From Pyropia haitanensis (taxonomy: Eukaryota; Rhodophyta; Bangiophyceae; Bangiales; Bangiaceae), in assembly GCA_008729055.1 (NCBI GenBank), contig SDUX01000008.1:310001-374000 (forward strand): a stretch of DNA of 64,000 nt. Reading direction: 5' to 3'. Below, piece after piece: positions 34,468 through 45,239 of the stretch. Below the pieces are notes generated by a model. It worked only from the letters and a program-made list of their open reading frames with translations, did not search any database and had not been told where the DNA came from. Both the position numbers and the translations under genes were made by a program. Each line of letters begins with the position of its first letter. Position 1 is the stretch's first letter.

Positions 34468-36740
34468 ATGTCTGGCGCCCGCCAGCGGCCGTCGCGAAAG
34501 CGCGGCGGCGGCGGCGGCGGGGGTGGCGGTGGCGGTGGCGGCGGCGGTGGCCGTGGTGGCGGCGGCGGCGGCGGCGGTGGTGGCGACGGCGGCGGCAGCA
34601 GCGGCGGCGGCGGGGTGGTGCGGCGGGCGCTCGCGCCGCTGCGCGCGCCGTTTGCCGCGGCCGCCCGCGCGGCGCGGCGGCACCCGCTGGTCGGCCCGCT
34701 GACACGCGCGCACCTGCCGCCGCCGCCGGCGGGGCGGGTGGCGGCGGTCGACGCGGCGGTGGCGGTGGCGCTGTTTGCACTCGCCGCGGCGGTGCGGGGG
34801 TGGCGCATTGGGTTTCCATCGACGGTCGTGTTTGACGAGGTAAGGGGGGGGGGGGGGGGTGGCGCGGCGTGGCGCTCGCGTGGTTCTCCTTTTTTTTTTT
34901 GTTTGTGTGTTGCTTTTGGTGGCTATGGCGGGCGGGGGGGGCGGGGGGTTGGCCCTGCGGTGATGGAAGAGCCTGGTGGGGCTGACCATGACCTGGGAGG
35001 TGTCAGTCCACGGAGGGTGAGGGCGGGAATGGGAGGGGGAACGATGATGGGGTGGTGCAGTGCCGGTTGTGCGGCCAGTCGTGGGTGGCTGTCGGGGTGG
35101 CCTGCCGTGGGGGGTCGTGCCCTGCTCATCCTGTTCTCCTTCGCGCCGTGCGGCTATGCCTGACCGCTGCGCCGGCGTTGTGACCACTTCGGCTGCCGCC
35201 GCGTCGAGCCGGCCGCTGACATGGCCCTGGTCCGTGTCTCTTCGTGTCTGTCGCGTGCGAGCTGCAACGCCGCGTGTTTCTCTTCCCCCCCCCCTGTGCC
35301 ATCTGGTGACTCTCGGACGTTCCCTCCGTCACTCTCCCCCCACCCCCCCTATGGGCGCGCCCACAGTTCCACTTTGCCGGCTTTGTGTCGCGCTACTTTA
35401 CCGGCGTCCATTTTTTTGACATCCACCCCCCCCTGGCGCGGCTGCTGCTGGCGGCCGCCGCCAAGGCCGGCGGCTACGTCCACCGGGGCTTGAAAATTAC
35501 CCACATTGGCCAGCCGTATGGGGACACCTCGTACGTGCCGATTCGCGCGGGCGCCGCCTTTTTCGGCGCCGCCACCGCCCCCGCCGGCTTTGACATTGCC
35601 CGCACCATTGGGCTCTCCCGCCTGTCGTCGCTGCTGCTGGGCGTCTTCCTCTGCCTGGACCAGCTGCTGGTCATCGAGTCGCGGCTGATCCTGGTGGACT
35701 CGCAGCTCGCGTTTTTCGCCATCGCCTCGCTGGCCGCGGCGCTCCGCCTGTGGCGGTCGCCCTACGGGAGTCGCCGCCGCTTTGTCTACCTGGTCGCCAC
35801 CGCCCTGCTCGGCGGCGCGGCGGTTAGCTCCAAGTGGACCGCCGCCATCACGCCGGTGCTAATCGCGGCGGTGAGCGCCACCGGGCTGGTCTTCCCCGTT
35901 GAGGGGCGGCTGGCGGTGTGGGAAATGGCCGTGGCGGGCGCGCTGGCGATTTCCGTCTACGTGTCAGCCTTCTTTGTGCACCTCAAGCTACTGCCGCTGG
36001 CCAACACGGACGACCAGGACGACCTGTTTATGAGCCGCGGCTTCCAGGCGACGCTGGTGGGAAACAAGCACTACGACCCCGCCGCGACCTACTCCTTCCC
36101 GCGCGCCTTCCTGGAGCTCAACCAGGTGATGCTGTCGAGCAACGCGGCCATCACGACGCGCCACCCGTGGGAGAGCACCTGGCGCGAGTGGCCGCTGAAC
36201 CTGCGCGGCATCCTGTACGCGCAGGAGGATGCGCCCACGGTGGAGGGGGGCCCCGACGTAAGCCACCTGAGCGTCAAGGTGTACCTCATCGCCTCCCCCT
36301 TCATCTCTGTGTTTGTGCTCGTCGCCATGGCCGCGTTTGTGATTGCGCTGCTCGTGCACCTGGTGCGGCTGGCGCGGGGCACCAAGGGCACCCCCTGGGC
36401 GGGCGGCGCCATGCGCGACGTCCGGTCGGACGAGGACCGGCTGACGTTCAAGTACGTGGCGGGCGCCTTTTTCCTCGCCGGCTACATCTTCAACCTGCTG
36501 CCCTTTATGCTCATCGCGCGGTGCACCTTTCTGTACCACTACATCCCGGCCTACCTGTACGGCCTGCTGGCAACGGCGGTGGGGGTGGACCTGCTACCGC
36601 CCCGCCTGCGGGCGGCAGTGGCGATGGTGGGGACCGTAGCCGCCGCCGCCGCGTTTGGCTACTGGGCGCCGTGGGTGTACGGCACGCCCCTGGACTCGGC
36701 GGGGCACCAGGCGCGGCAGTGGCTGCCGCGTTGGGACTGA
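34468..36740 (+). CDS. Protein O-mannosyltransferase (GT39/PMT family) without MIR domain
   Basis: PMTs are multi-pass ER membrane enzymes that transfer mannose from dolichyl-phosphate-mannose to Ser/Thr. Exon 1 (34468-34839) encodes a Gly-rich N-terminus and the first membrane segment, ending VVFDE; exon 2 (35367-36740) continues FHFAGFVSRYFTGVHFFDIH. The join restores the catalytic motif (D123-E124) followed by HPPLARLL. The intron is phase 0, 527 bases, gtaagg...cccacag. Later landmarks are DDLFMSRGFQATLVGN, FLELNQVMLSSNAA and RCTFLYHYIPAYLYG, the last typical of the C-terminal PMT region. The product is 581 residues against 700-900 in fungi and animals; FQATLVGN and FLELN are only about 20 residues apart, where the MIR repeats normally sit. 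Domain order then resembles bacterial PMTs, but the gene has an intron and local codon bias. Gene family certain; substrate unknown. Confidence 0.9.
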
Positions 36741-38656
36741 GCTGTCGCTGGAGGGGCTGGGGAGGGAGGGGGGGGCGTTGCGCGTGTTGGATGGTGCTCG
36801 AAAATCGGGGTTTTCTGAGTCGTGTGGAGGGGGATGATACACTCCTTGGACGGCCTGTACGAGCCGGTCGGGTTTGTGTCTGAACGGGCGCTGCCGCTGC
36901 GGGGGTGTCTTCCGCCTCCCACGACAGCCGCGACACCCGTGGACGGTTGTCGAATCGGCACCGCCGCCGCGCTCCCTCACCCAACGACAGCTCGGCGCTG
37001 CGTCTAGCTCCATCCTTCTTAAGGCATGACCGGAGGACCCCACGCAGCAGTGGCCACCACACACATCGCCACCTCGGCGGCTGCCGCCTCGGTCCCTCGA
37101 CGAAAGTGGTCCCGTGGGGGCCACCCGCCGCCGCCACCGCCGCCGCCACCGCCGCCGCCCGCGGCTACAGACGGCGTTGCCCCCGACCCGGCCGCTGCCG
37201 TCACCGCCGCCTCTGCCGCCGCCGCCGCTGTCGTTACCGGCGGGTGGTGGCGCGCGCAGTTGGCGCCCGCGGCCGCTGCTTCAGCGGCGGTGATCAGGGC
37301 GGAGGCGGCGACGCTGGTGGGAAAGCCCCGCCCGTGGCGATTCCCCTTTCCCTCCCCTTCCCCCTGCTAAGCTGTAGTGTACGTAGCTCGAGGCGCCTTG
37401 GCTTGCCAACGCTGAAGAGAAGGGGCTGTGAGCCTGTCCTGCGCCGGTCGTGCCACCAGCCACCTCCAGAGCTGTATACGCTGTCCTGTGGTCCCTCAAG
37501 CCAAAATTTTTCGTAGCCGCCTCCCCCTCTTGCAGCCCGGTCCAGGGTCACACAACGGGGGGTCGGCGCCACGCGGAGTCCATCTGGGAACACGGCTCTC
37601 GCCGGCCAGCGCGGATCCCCGCACTCCCGACGCGGTGCGCGCGGCGCCGTTTGCGCGCGCGCTGCGCTAACCGGCGGGGCCGCAAGAACATCGCTAAATA
37701 AGTTCTCGTACAGTGATTGACAGTTCAATAAAAGGAAACTGTGGTCAGAAACAAACGTGGGCTAGTCTCGCCCAAAGTTTGTGACAGTCACTTAACGAAT
37801 GCGTAATTCGAGACTTCGTAGAACAATGCCGGCAGTTTTCTGTCATCGAGCGTACAGCCAAAAAACTGCATCCAATCTCGCACTTTTTGATGAACAACCT
37901 CACTCGCTGCAGACGGGCAGCCTGCTGACCACAGCCAAGCTTCTACAGCACCCCTGGAGTGCTCCAGCAGAGTTCAGGCGACACCACTGCGAGCGCAGCC
38001 ACACGACGGGCATGTCGGACGCCAGTGAACCCAGTCTGGCGGGGTGTGTGCGTATGTCGGGGACGCGCTGAGTATTAAATAGGCTTACGGTGGCTCTCTA
38101 TCTATCTCATCATCGGATGTCCACTCGGCAGTGAAACATCATTGTCAACGTGAATGTACCATTTACACGTGGACATACGTACCACGTTCACGACGATGAT
38201 TTGTTGTTTATGCGTGACGGTCAATTACAACCTGTATATTTGGGGTTTCCACATGGCTCATTCGTCGGCGCGGGACCCTCGGCGCGTCGGACAGGCTACG
38301 CCGTTTCTCCACTTCCTTGGGCAGACCCCCCACGTCGACGTCCGCGCCATCAGGTGCCCCCCCCCTGCAGCGGCCGATCCCGCCCACGCCACCGGGACGG
38401 TGGGCGCGGTGGCCCCCCCCGCGGCGGCTGGCGCCGTTCCGGAGCTGACGGCGTGTGCCGCTCCCCCGCCGGCCGACGGCGTTTCCCTCCGTCCCCCGGC
38501 GTGCCCGCGTCGCGCGTCGCCGCGGCCCGCAGCGGCCTTTTTTCGTGGCGGTGTGCCCCTTCCCTTCCTTCCCCCCCCCCCCCTGCCTCTTTGCTGCTCT
38601 CCGTGCCTCCCCCACGCCCCTCTCCTTCTCCCCCCCCCCAACGCGGCGTCGTGGCC
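36741..38656. other. Intergenic region, right half lower in GC
   Basis: 36741-37020 is mixed. A 114-codon frame at 37026-37370 encodes an Ala/Pro-rich product with a (CCG)n-derived poly-Pro run and no domain; I rate it as unlikely. About 37690-38270 is distinctly AT-containing (for example aataaaagg at 37727 and gagtattaaataggc at 38070), which may include the promoter of the RMD1-like gene. No RNA gene recognised. Confidence 0.45.
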
Positions 38657-38799
38657 ATGGACAGGCGCCGCGCGCCCGTGTCGGCCACCAGCCGCCCGGC
38701 GGCCGCTGCCGGCGGCGCCGGCGCTGCCGCTGGGGAGGCCACCCCCCTGCTCGGCGGCGGCGCCGCCCATGGGGCTCGCGGCGCCGCCCTGCCGCTTCG

Positions 38800-38831
<32 letters not shown>

Positions 38832-41171
38832 CCGCCACGGCGGTGGCGCTCGACGACTCCCCTGGCGGCGCGGCGACGGCGTCGACGACGCCGCCATCCC
38901 CCGGCGCGCCGGCCACGTCCATGCCGTCGCTGCCAGCGGTGGCGGCGGCGGCCGCGAGGACGGCGGCAGCGCCGCTGCCGCCGCCGCCGCCGCCGCCGCC
39001 CCTGTCGCCGCGGGGCCTGGTTAGCCGCGCCGTCCGCGCGCCGCCGGCAGTGATGCGCACGTTGGGGGGCGGGGGGGGGGGGGGGTGGCCCACAACGTGA
39101 TTGCCAAGGCGCCGCCACTAGAGGTGCGCTGGGTCGGCCGTTCTCTGGTTCTTGTTGGGTGGGAGGGGGGGGGGGGGGGGGGGGGCGGGGGGGCGGGGTC
39201 GTGGCGAGGAGTGGGAGGCGCCGCCGCTGCTGCGCGTTGGTCTTGGCGGCTCTGTCCTGGTTGGCGAGCCGGTGGGTGACCTGCTGGGCTGCGTCATGGA
39301 CGGGTGGTGCCGAGGGAGAATGACGCCCCGGCAAGGGCTGTGGGGAAACCCACGTTGGGCAGAGGCTGACGCGACCGTGCTGGGGTGTGTTGTCATGGCC
39401 GGCTCGTCACGCTTTTGGGCTGCCTCGCCTCTGGAAAATGGTCCGTGGATTGCCTCATCGTGTGCTCTTCTGCCGGGGATTGCCTCTGTTTTGGTTCTCT
39501 CTTTTGTGGCAGGCCAGTATCACCACCTCGCGCTTTGCGACGGGTGGCAAGAACCGGCTGGCAAGAGTGCGCCCGTCTGAGGTTACCGCCACCCAACAAG
39601 AGGTGTGGTCGGGCCGCCTCTCGGCCTACACCACCTGCAACACGTTTTCCATGCGGGGCCTGTTTGACTATCTCGTCCGCCACTACCCGCGGTCCGCCCG
39701 CCGGTTTTCTCGTGATGTTGTGCACTTGCACCTCCGCCGGGCGGTGCCACCCACCACACCTGGCGGGGCGGGTGGTGCCACCACCACAGCCGCCGCCGCG
39801 ACCGCCGCCGCCGCCGCCTCCGCCGCCGCCGCCGCCGCGGCCTGGCCGGCGGCGGGCGTCGCGACCAATGGGGGCGGCGGCAACGGCAGCGGCCATGGCG
39901 GTAGCAATGGGGACGCCAGCCTCCCGCCCGCCGCGGCGATGGCGGGCGCCGCCGCACCGGCGTTTCGCGCCGGTGAGCCACAACCGCTCCTCTCGACGGG
40001 CGGGACACCCCCTTCGGATGGGTCTGACAGTGGCTCTGCGGCGGCGGCTGCCACGGTGGTGCCGTCCCCCCGCCCGGAGCTGCCCGGCTTTGTCAATGGC
40101 CTCGTCTCCAACTTTTTCCCCACCGAGGCGGGCAGCGGCATTGCCGACGGCCTCTTCCCCAACGTGGTGCCGGTGCCGTCCTCCCCCGGCGATGACGAGT
40201 GGGTGGCCACGGAGGCGGGTCTGCTGCCCCTGTCGTACGCCCTCCAGCCGTCGGGTGCGAGTGGCGGCGCGGCGGACCTGACGGCCAGCCTGGCGGCAGC
40301 CGTAAACGACACGCTGGCCGGCGTCGGCGATGTATTTGTCTTCTCCTATGGGGTCATTGTCTCGTGGGGGTTGTCGGAGAGCGCCGAACAGGCGTTCATT
40401 GCCCAGATGCGGAGCTTTGAGATTGGCAGCCTGGAGGGCGGCGCGGAGAATGAGATATTTGACTATGGCTACTTGGGCGGGGTTTACGGTCCCGGCGGCG
40501 GGGAGGAGGCGCCCCCGGGCATCCACACGCACCCGCCCGCGCCGGCGGCAGCGTCAACGGCGTCCACGCATGCGGCGGCATCGGCAGCGGGCGGCGACGG
40601 TGCGCACGGCGCCCGCACCGCCGTCGTGGACGCGTCCGTCGTGCGCATCGCCCAAGACACGGTGCTGTTGAGCTTGGCGCTGGCGCCAGACGACCTCGTC
40701 CAGGCCAAGCTGGCAGTTTCCCACGCGGTGGCGCAGAGCTCCAAGCTGGCCAGCTTTGAGTCGGCCGTCGAGGGCGTCTTTGAGCGCATCGCCCACCTGC
40801 CGGTGGCGCTTGCGCAGACGGGGCGGCTGAACATTAGCGACCGGGAGCTCCTCCGCCTGAGCGGCGAGCTGTATACGTACCGGGCCTACATAAACCTACA
40901 GACCGACATCCTGGACACCCCGGATTACTTCTGGGATCATGAGGAGCTGGAGCCGCTCTACCACAAGGGCTCTGGCTACTTGGACATTGCAAGACGCACG
41001 TCTGTCCTCAACACCCGGCTCGACGTCATCGCCGACTTGTACGCGCTCTTTCGAGACGAGCGGCACGTCCAGAAAGGGCACCGGCTTGAATGGATCGTGA
41101 TTTATCTCATCGTCATTGAGATTGTGCTGGACCTGCTGGAGCTGGTCGTCCTCGGCCATGGGGGCGTGTAA
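38657..41171 (+). CDS. RMD1/RMND1-like (DUF155) protein, two exons
   Basis: DUF155 proteins are membrane-anchored, often mitochondrial (human RMND1 supports mitochondrial translation; yeast RMD1 is the cytosolic relative). Exon 1 starts at ATG 38657 (MDRRRAPVSATSRPAAAAGG) and is low complexity. Exon 2 (39513-41171, acceptor ggcag) carries the family landmarks: RLSAYTTCNTFSMRGLFDYL, then DVFVFSYGVIVSWGLSE, then DTVLLSLALAPDDLVQAKLA, LASFESAVEGVFERIAHLP, RLNISDRELLRLSGELYTYR, and a C-terminal WIVIYLIVIEIVLDLLELVV transmembrane helix ending at TAA 41169. The donor is unresolved: phase 0 at 39050 (gtgatg) with the acceptor at 39512, or phase 2 at 39097 (gtgatt) with an acceptor at 39517. A roughly 200-residue Ala/Gly/Ser insert separates the first two motifs. 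No clear presequence, so location is uncertain. Confidence 0.85.
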
Positions 41172-42054
41172 ACGGCACATTCATTATTTCTTCTTTCCTC
41201 GTGTCCCGCTCTCCCTGAACAGGCTGACGCTGCCAGCTGCAACGAGGCGGATGGTGCATTATCTCCCACACTGCGAGCCCCCCCAGGAGAGTCCATGCCA
41301 GGGACACCTGGACGGGTGCACGCCGCGCTCGCGGTGCTTGCATGAGCTCGCTCGCTACGAGCACTCTCTTGTGGTTTGCGTCCGTGTCGGTCGGCCTCGC
41401 CGCGGCGGCGCCTTACGCGAGCGCTCACGCTCGCGCGTGGCGGCACGCACGACGCGGCGCGGACGGGATGACGAGCCTCGCCCAGTGACGACGCATGGCG
41501 GATCGCAGTGCCTGATTGGCCGCGGCGGCGGGGTCCGCCCAATCGCGGCGGCGCCGGCGGGGTGGGCCACTTTTCGCGCCCGAGCTCGGCGTGGGCGGCC
41601 GAGCTCCCCCCCACGCCTCTGCGTGCGCTGCGTTGGGCGCATGATCAGCTGGCCGCGGTCGTGGGTGACGGGGGCCAACGTCGAGGCGTGCGTGGGGCGG
41701 GGTGCCCGATGCGTTCCGCAGCTGGCGGCCACACAGCGCTCGTTCGCCGCGCAGGTGGGCGCTCTTGCCACCCGCGCCAACGGGTCAAGCCGTGTCGCGC
41801 CGCCATCAAGAAGGCCCCACTGGCGCCCGCGCCCGTGGGCCCCCTCCTTCCTCCGTTCCCGCGCGTCCTCGCCACGAGCACCCACCGCCGCTGCGGGCCA
41901 CCGGCTGCCGTCCCCTGCGCTTGGTCGAGGGTGAGCCGCTGCGGCCGTGGCCCACCCAACCCATCCCCCCCCCCCCGCCCCCCGGGAACCTGCCCGCCCT
42001 GTCTACCACCCTGACTGGCGGGGCCACCCCCCCCCCACCCCCTTCCCCTTCACC
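41172..42054. other. Intergenic region upstream of asparagine synthetase
   Basis: About 0.9 kb. 41172-41290 is mixed 3' flank of the RMD1-like gene, with a pyrimidine-rich patch (attatttcttctttcctcg). 41340-41480 contains several CGCTCGC/GCGAGCG inverted motifs that could form short hairpins. A C-rich leader precedes the next ATG (CACCATGTGC). No gene recognised. Confidence 0.5.
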
Positions 42055-43767
42055 ATGTGCGGCATTTTCGGGGTGCTCGGCCTGACCTGTGGCGCCGACG
42101 CGGCGCGTGCCATCACCACCGAGTGCACGCGCAAGCTCCGCCACCGGGGCCCCGACGATGAGCAGTTGAGCATCAGCGCCGACGGCTGGTGCGCGCTCGG
42201 CTTTGCGCGCCTGAGCATCAACGACCCCGCCCACGGGGCGCAGCCGATGCACAATGACGCCGCGACGGCGCACGCGGTGACCAACGGGGAGATTTACAAC
42301 CACGAGGCGCTGCACAAGTCGCGGCTTCACGGCGCGCCGCTGCACTCGCACTCGGACTGTGAGGTGATTCTGCCGCTGTTTGAGCAGGCCACCGCGGGCG
42401 TGCCGCTCGACGCGGAGGGCCTCCTCCCCGCGGAGCCCGCCACCGCCCTCTACAACAGCCTCCGCGGCGTGTTTGCGTCGCTCGTCGTGGACGAGGCGCG
42501 GGGCGTCTTTGTCGCGGCGCGCGACCCGATTGGCGTGCGGCCGCTCTTTTACGGCACGTCTGCGGACGGGGCGATGTGGTTTGCGTCCGAGGCCAAGGCG
42601 CTGATGGCCCACTGCGGGCGCGTCACGGCGTTTCCGCCAGGCCACGTGTACCTGGGCGGCCGCGGCAGCCCCGCGGCGGGCCGCTTTGTGCGCTACTACA
42701 CCCCCGCGTACGCGCAGCCGGGGCTGGTGCCGACCACGCCCGTGGACCTCCCGGCGCTGCGCGCCAACTTTGAGCGCGCCGTCACATGGCGGCTCATGTC
42801 GGACGTGCCGGTGGGGGTGTTTATCTCGGGGGGGCTCGACTCGTCGCTGGTGGCGTCGGTGGCCAAGAAGCACCTGCCACCTGGCTACACGTTTCACTCG
42901 TTTAGCTGCGGCCTGGAGGGCTCCCCGGATATCGCGGCGGCGCAAAAGGTGGCCGACTACCTCGGCACCACCCACCACGTGTGCACGTTCACGGTCGCCC
43001 AGGGGATTGAGGCGCTCAAGGACGTCATCACCCACCTCGAGACGTACGACGTGACCACCATCCGCGCGTCGACGCCAATGTTCCTCTTGTCGGCTGAGGT
43101 CCGCAAGTACGTCAAGGTGGTGCTGTCGGGGGAGGGTGCGGATGAGGTCCTTGCCGGCTACGCGTACATGCACAACGCGCCGTCGCCGGCAGAGCTCCAC
43201 GAGGAGTGCCTATACCTCGTCAACCGGCTGCACACGGCGGACGTTCTCCGCGGCGACCGCTCCACTGCCGCCCACTGCCTGGAGCTGCGGGTGCCGTTTC
43301 TGGACCGCGACTTTGTGGACATGGGCCTCGGCTTTGACCCGGCGGACAAGTCGTTTGGGCCTGACCACGGGGACCGGATGGAAAAGTGGGCCATCCGGCA
43401 AGCGTTTACCAAGGGGGAGGCGGGCAACGAGGAGGAATACCTGCCCACGGAGATCCTGTGGCGGCAGAAGGAGCAGTTTTCCGACGGCGTCGGCTACAAC
43501 TGGATTGACGGTCTCCGCGACCACTGCGCGGCGGCCGTGTCGGACGAGGCGCTGGCTGACGCGGCGTCGCGGTTCGCACACGACCCGCCCAAGAGCAAGG
43601 AGGCCTACTTTTACCGCGACCTCTTTGAGAGCATCTATGGCCAGTACGAGGCGGTGCAGGGCCTCCGCGCCAGCATCCAGCGGTGGGTGCCCAAGTGGTC
43701 AGACACGGAGGACCCGTCGGGGCGTGTGCAAAAGATCCACGTCAACTTTAAGAAGCTGGACGAGTAG
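42055..43767 (+). CDS. ASNS: Glutamine-hydrolysing asparagine synthetase
   Basis: Converts aspartate, ATP and glutamine to asparagine, AMP, PPi and glutamate in the cytosol. The frame is 570 residues without intron, the usual eukaryotic length. After removal of Met1 the protein begins with the catalytic Cys2 (MCGIFGVLGL) of the class II glutaminase domain. Glutaminase landmarks follow: RHRGPDDE (about 30), RLSIND, and NGEIYNHEAL (about 77), with DPIGVRPLFYG at about 159. The synthetase domain has the PP-loop SGGLDSS at 258-264, then FSCGLEGSPDIAAA, VVLSGEGADEVLAGY and LRVPFLDRDFVDM. The ATG has a strong CACCATG context, and Cys2 fixes the start. The gene converges on the metaxin-like gene, 260 bp away. 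Confidence 0.97.
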   Translation: MCGIFGVLGLTCGADAARAITTECTRKLRHRGPDDEQLSISADGWCALGFARLSINDPAHGAQPMHNDAATAHAVTNGEIYNHEALHKSRLHGAPLHSHSDCEVILPLFEQATAGVPLDAEGLLPAEPATALYNSLRGVFASLVVDEARGVFVAARDPIGVRPLFYGTSADGAMWFASEAKALMAHCGRVTAFPPGHVYLGGRGSPAAGRFVRYYTPAYAQPGLVPTTPVDLPALRANFERAVTWRLMSDVPVGVFISGGLDSSLVASVAKKHLPPGYTFHSFSCGLEGSPDIAAAQKVADYLGTTHHVCTFTVAQGIEALKDVITHLETYDVTTIRASTPMFLLSAEVRKYVKVVLSGEGADEVLAGYAYMHNAPSPAELHEECLYLVNRLHTADVLRGDRSTAAHCLELRVPFLDRDFVDMGLGFDPADKSFGPDHGDRMEKWAIRQAFTKGEAGNEEEYLPTEILWRQKEQFSDGVGYNWIDGLRDHCAAAVSDEALADAASRFAHDPPKSKEAYFYRDLFESIYGQYEAVQGLRASIQRWVPKWSDTEDPSGRVQKIHVNFKKLDE

Positions 43768-43860
43768 GGGGGGGTGCGGGGGTGGGAGGGGGCAGGGGGG
43801 ACAGGGGAGGGGGGAGGGGGGAGGGGGCAGGGGGCAGGGGGGAGGGGGGTGGGGGGTGGG
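43768..43860 (+). repeat. G-rich, G-quadruplex-prone tract between convergent genes
   Basis: Starting at the base after the asparagine synthetase stop codon, about 93 bases of G4-G8 runs separated by single A, C, CA or T (ggagggggcaggggggacag pattern). It would form the 3' untranslated region or terminator region of that gene; its complement is C-rich for the converging transcript. Confidence 0.8.
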
Positions 43861-44027
43861 GCCGGCGGGACTCCACTTCCCCACGCAGTCGCTGCGCCAA
43901 TAGGCTGTTTGGGGGTAGCTCTGCGTCCGATGCGTGAGCGTTGCTCATCAATTTCCTCTTTTTTTTGCTCTCCATGGAGCCGCGCGGGTCCCCCGCCCCC
44001 CTCGCTCCCTCCCCCGCCGCCCGCTGC

Positions 44028-45239
44028 CTAGCCAAACCCGACAAACTCAATCTCATCCCCCCACAGCAGGTACGCCCCAAACGCGGCAACCGCGATACCC
44101 ACAAACCACCGGTTGCCCCGCGCGTGCTCCCGCTCCTCCTCCGATAGCGTCGACGTCGCACCCCCCCCACCGGCGCCCTTGCCGCCCGCCGCGGCGGCGG
44201 CGTCGAGCCCCTCCACCCGCCGCTGGGAGCGCTCGTACACCAGCCGGGAGGCGGACGTGTACTCGGCCAGGTTGGCCTCGTGGACGACGCGGTCGGCGCC
44301 CGCCCCCCCCCCCTCCTCGGCCGGGTGCCCAAAGTGCGCCGCCCGGACGGCGGCACAAAACGCAACGAGCGCCGGGTGCGCCGCGACGACCGCGCGGAGG
44401 CCATTGGCCGGCAGCGGCGCGTACAGCACCGCCGCCAGCTCCCCATACACCACCGCGTCGAGGGCGGTCAGCGGCGACGCCGCCGACCGGTAAAACGTGC
44501 CGCGGCCGCCGCCGCCGCCGAGGCGGGCGGCGAGCGCGGCGGCGGCGGCGGCGGCGCGGGCGGTGAGCGCCGCGCGGGCGGGCGCGCCCGCCGCGGCGCC
44601 CGCGTCGGTGGCGAGCGCCGCGCCCAGCGGCGGCGGCAGCGTCGCGGCAACGGCGGCGACGGCGGCGCGGCGGCGGGCGGCGGCGGCGAGCCGCCGCAGC
44701 GGCCACGGGTGGGGCGACGTCGGCAGCAGGACGGTGTGGCGGAGGTCCTCATAGTTGGCCCGGTCCACCCAGTACTCGGCGGCCCGCGCGGGCGCCCAGT
44801 CGCGGGCGGCGAGCGCGGCAAACGCCGCCGCCTCGGCGCGCATGACGGGCGACAGGCCGGCGTCCACGTCGATGCCCCGCGCCGCGAGCGCGGCGACAAT
44901 GCCGGCCACGCCCACCGCCACGGACGTGTCGGCCGCGGGGGGCGCCGCGGCGCCCACCCCTGGGGACGGCGGTGGCGGCACGCCGCCGCCGCCGGCAGCG
45001 TCTGGGAGCAAGTCGGGAGATCCATGCGCCGACGGGTCATCACCGCGGAGGAAGACCGCCACCGGGAGGGTGTGGGCGGTGGTCATCCCCGGCGCGGCGC
45101 CAGAGATAATCGACAGCGGCAGGCCGGTGGAGCGGAGCAGCGCCTGCGCGGCGATGCACGACGCGCAGATGGAGGGGAGGCCCCACGCGCCGGCGGCCTG
45201 GTAGAGGCGAACAAAAAGGGGGGGCCGAGAGCCCACCAT
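44028..45239 (-). CDS. Metaxin-like (SAM37/Tom37-type) mitochondrial outer-membrane protein
   Basis: Metaxins belong to the sorting and assembly machinery that inserts beta-barrel proteins into the outer mitochondrial membrane. The 403-residue frame (ATG 45239-45237, TAG 44030-44028, no intron) has the metaxin N-terminal thioredoxin-like segment (GAWGLPSICASCIAAQALL), YWVDRANYEDLRHTVLLPT in the middle, and the GST-C-like signature SPLTALDAVVYGELAAVLYA with PLPANGLRAVVAAHPALVAF. The C-terminus has one transmembrane helix (RWFVGIAVAAFGAYLLW, about 377-393) followed by a short acidic tail, as expected for a tail-anchored outer-membrane protein facing the cytosol. Low-complexity inserts of Gly/Pro/Ala (about 90-115) separate the two halves. 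Exact subtype (metaxin 1 versus Sam37) cannot be told from motifs. Confidence 0.8.
   Translation of the reverse strand: MVGSRPPLFVRLYQAAGAWGLPSICASCIAAQALLRSTGLPLSIISGAAPGMTTAHTLPVAVFLRGDDPSAHGSPDLLPDAAGGGGVPPPPSPGVGAAAPPAADTSVAVGVAGIVAALAARGIDVDAGLSPVMRAEAAAFAALAARDWAPARAAEYWVDRANYEDLRHTVLLPTSPHPWPLRRLAAAARRRAAVAAVAATLPPPLGAALATDAGAAAGAPARAALTARAAAAAAALAARLGGGGGRGTFYRSAASPLTALDAVVYGELAAVLYAPLPANGLRAVVAAHPALVAFCAAVRAAHFGHPAEEGGGAGADRVVHEANLAEYTSASRLVYERSQRRVEGLDAAAAAGGKGAGGGGATSTLSEEEREHARGNRWFVGIAVAAFGAYLLWGDEIEFVGFG

Noticed and set aside
37026..37370. 114-codon plus-strand frame
   Set aside because: Ala/Pro low complexity built on a CCG repeat, no homology or domain, and an equally open frame on the other strand.
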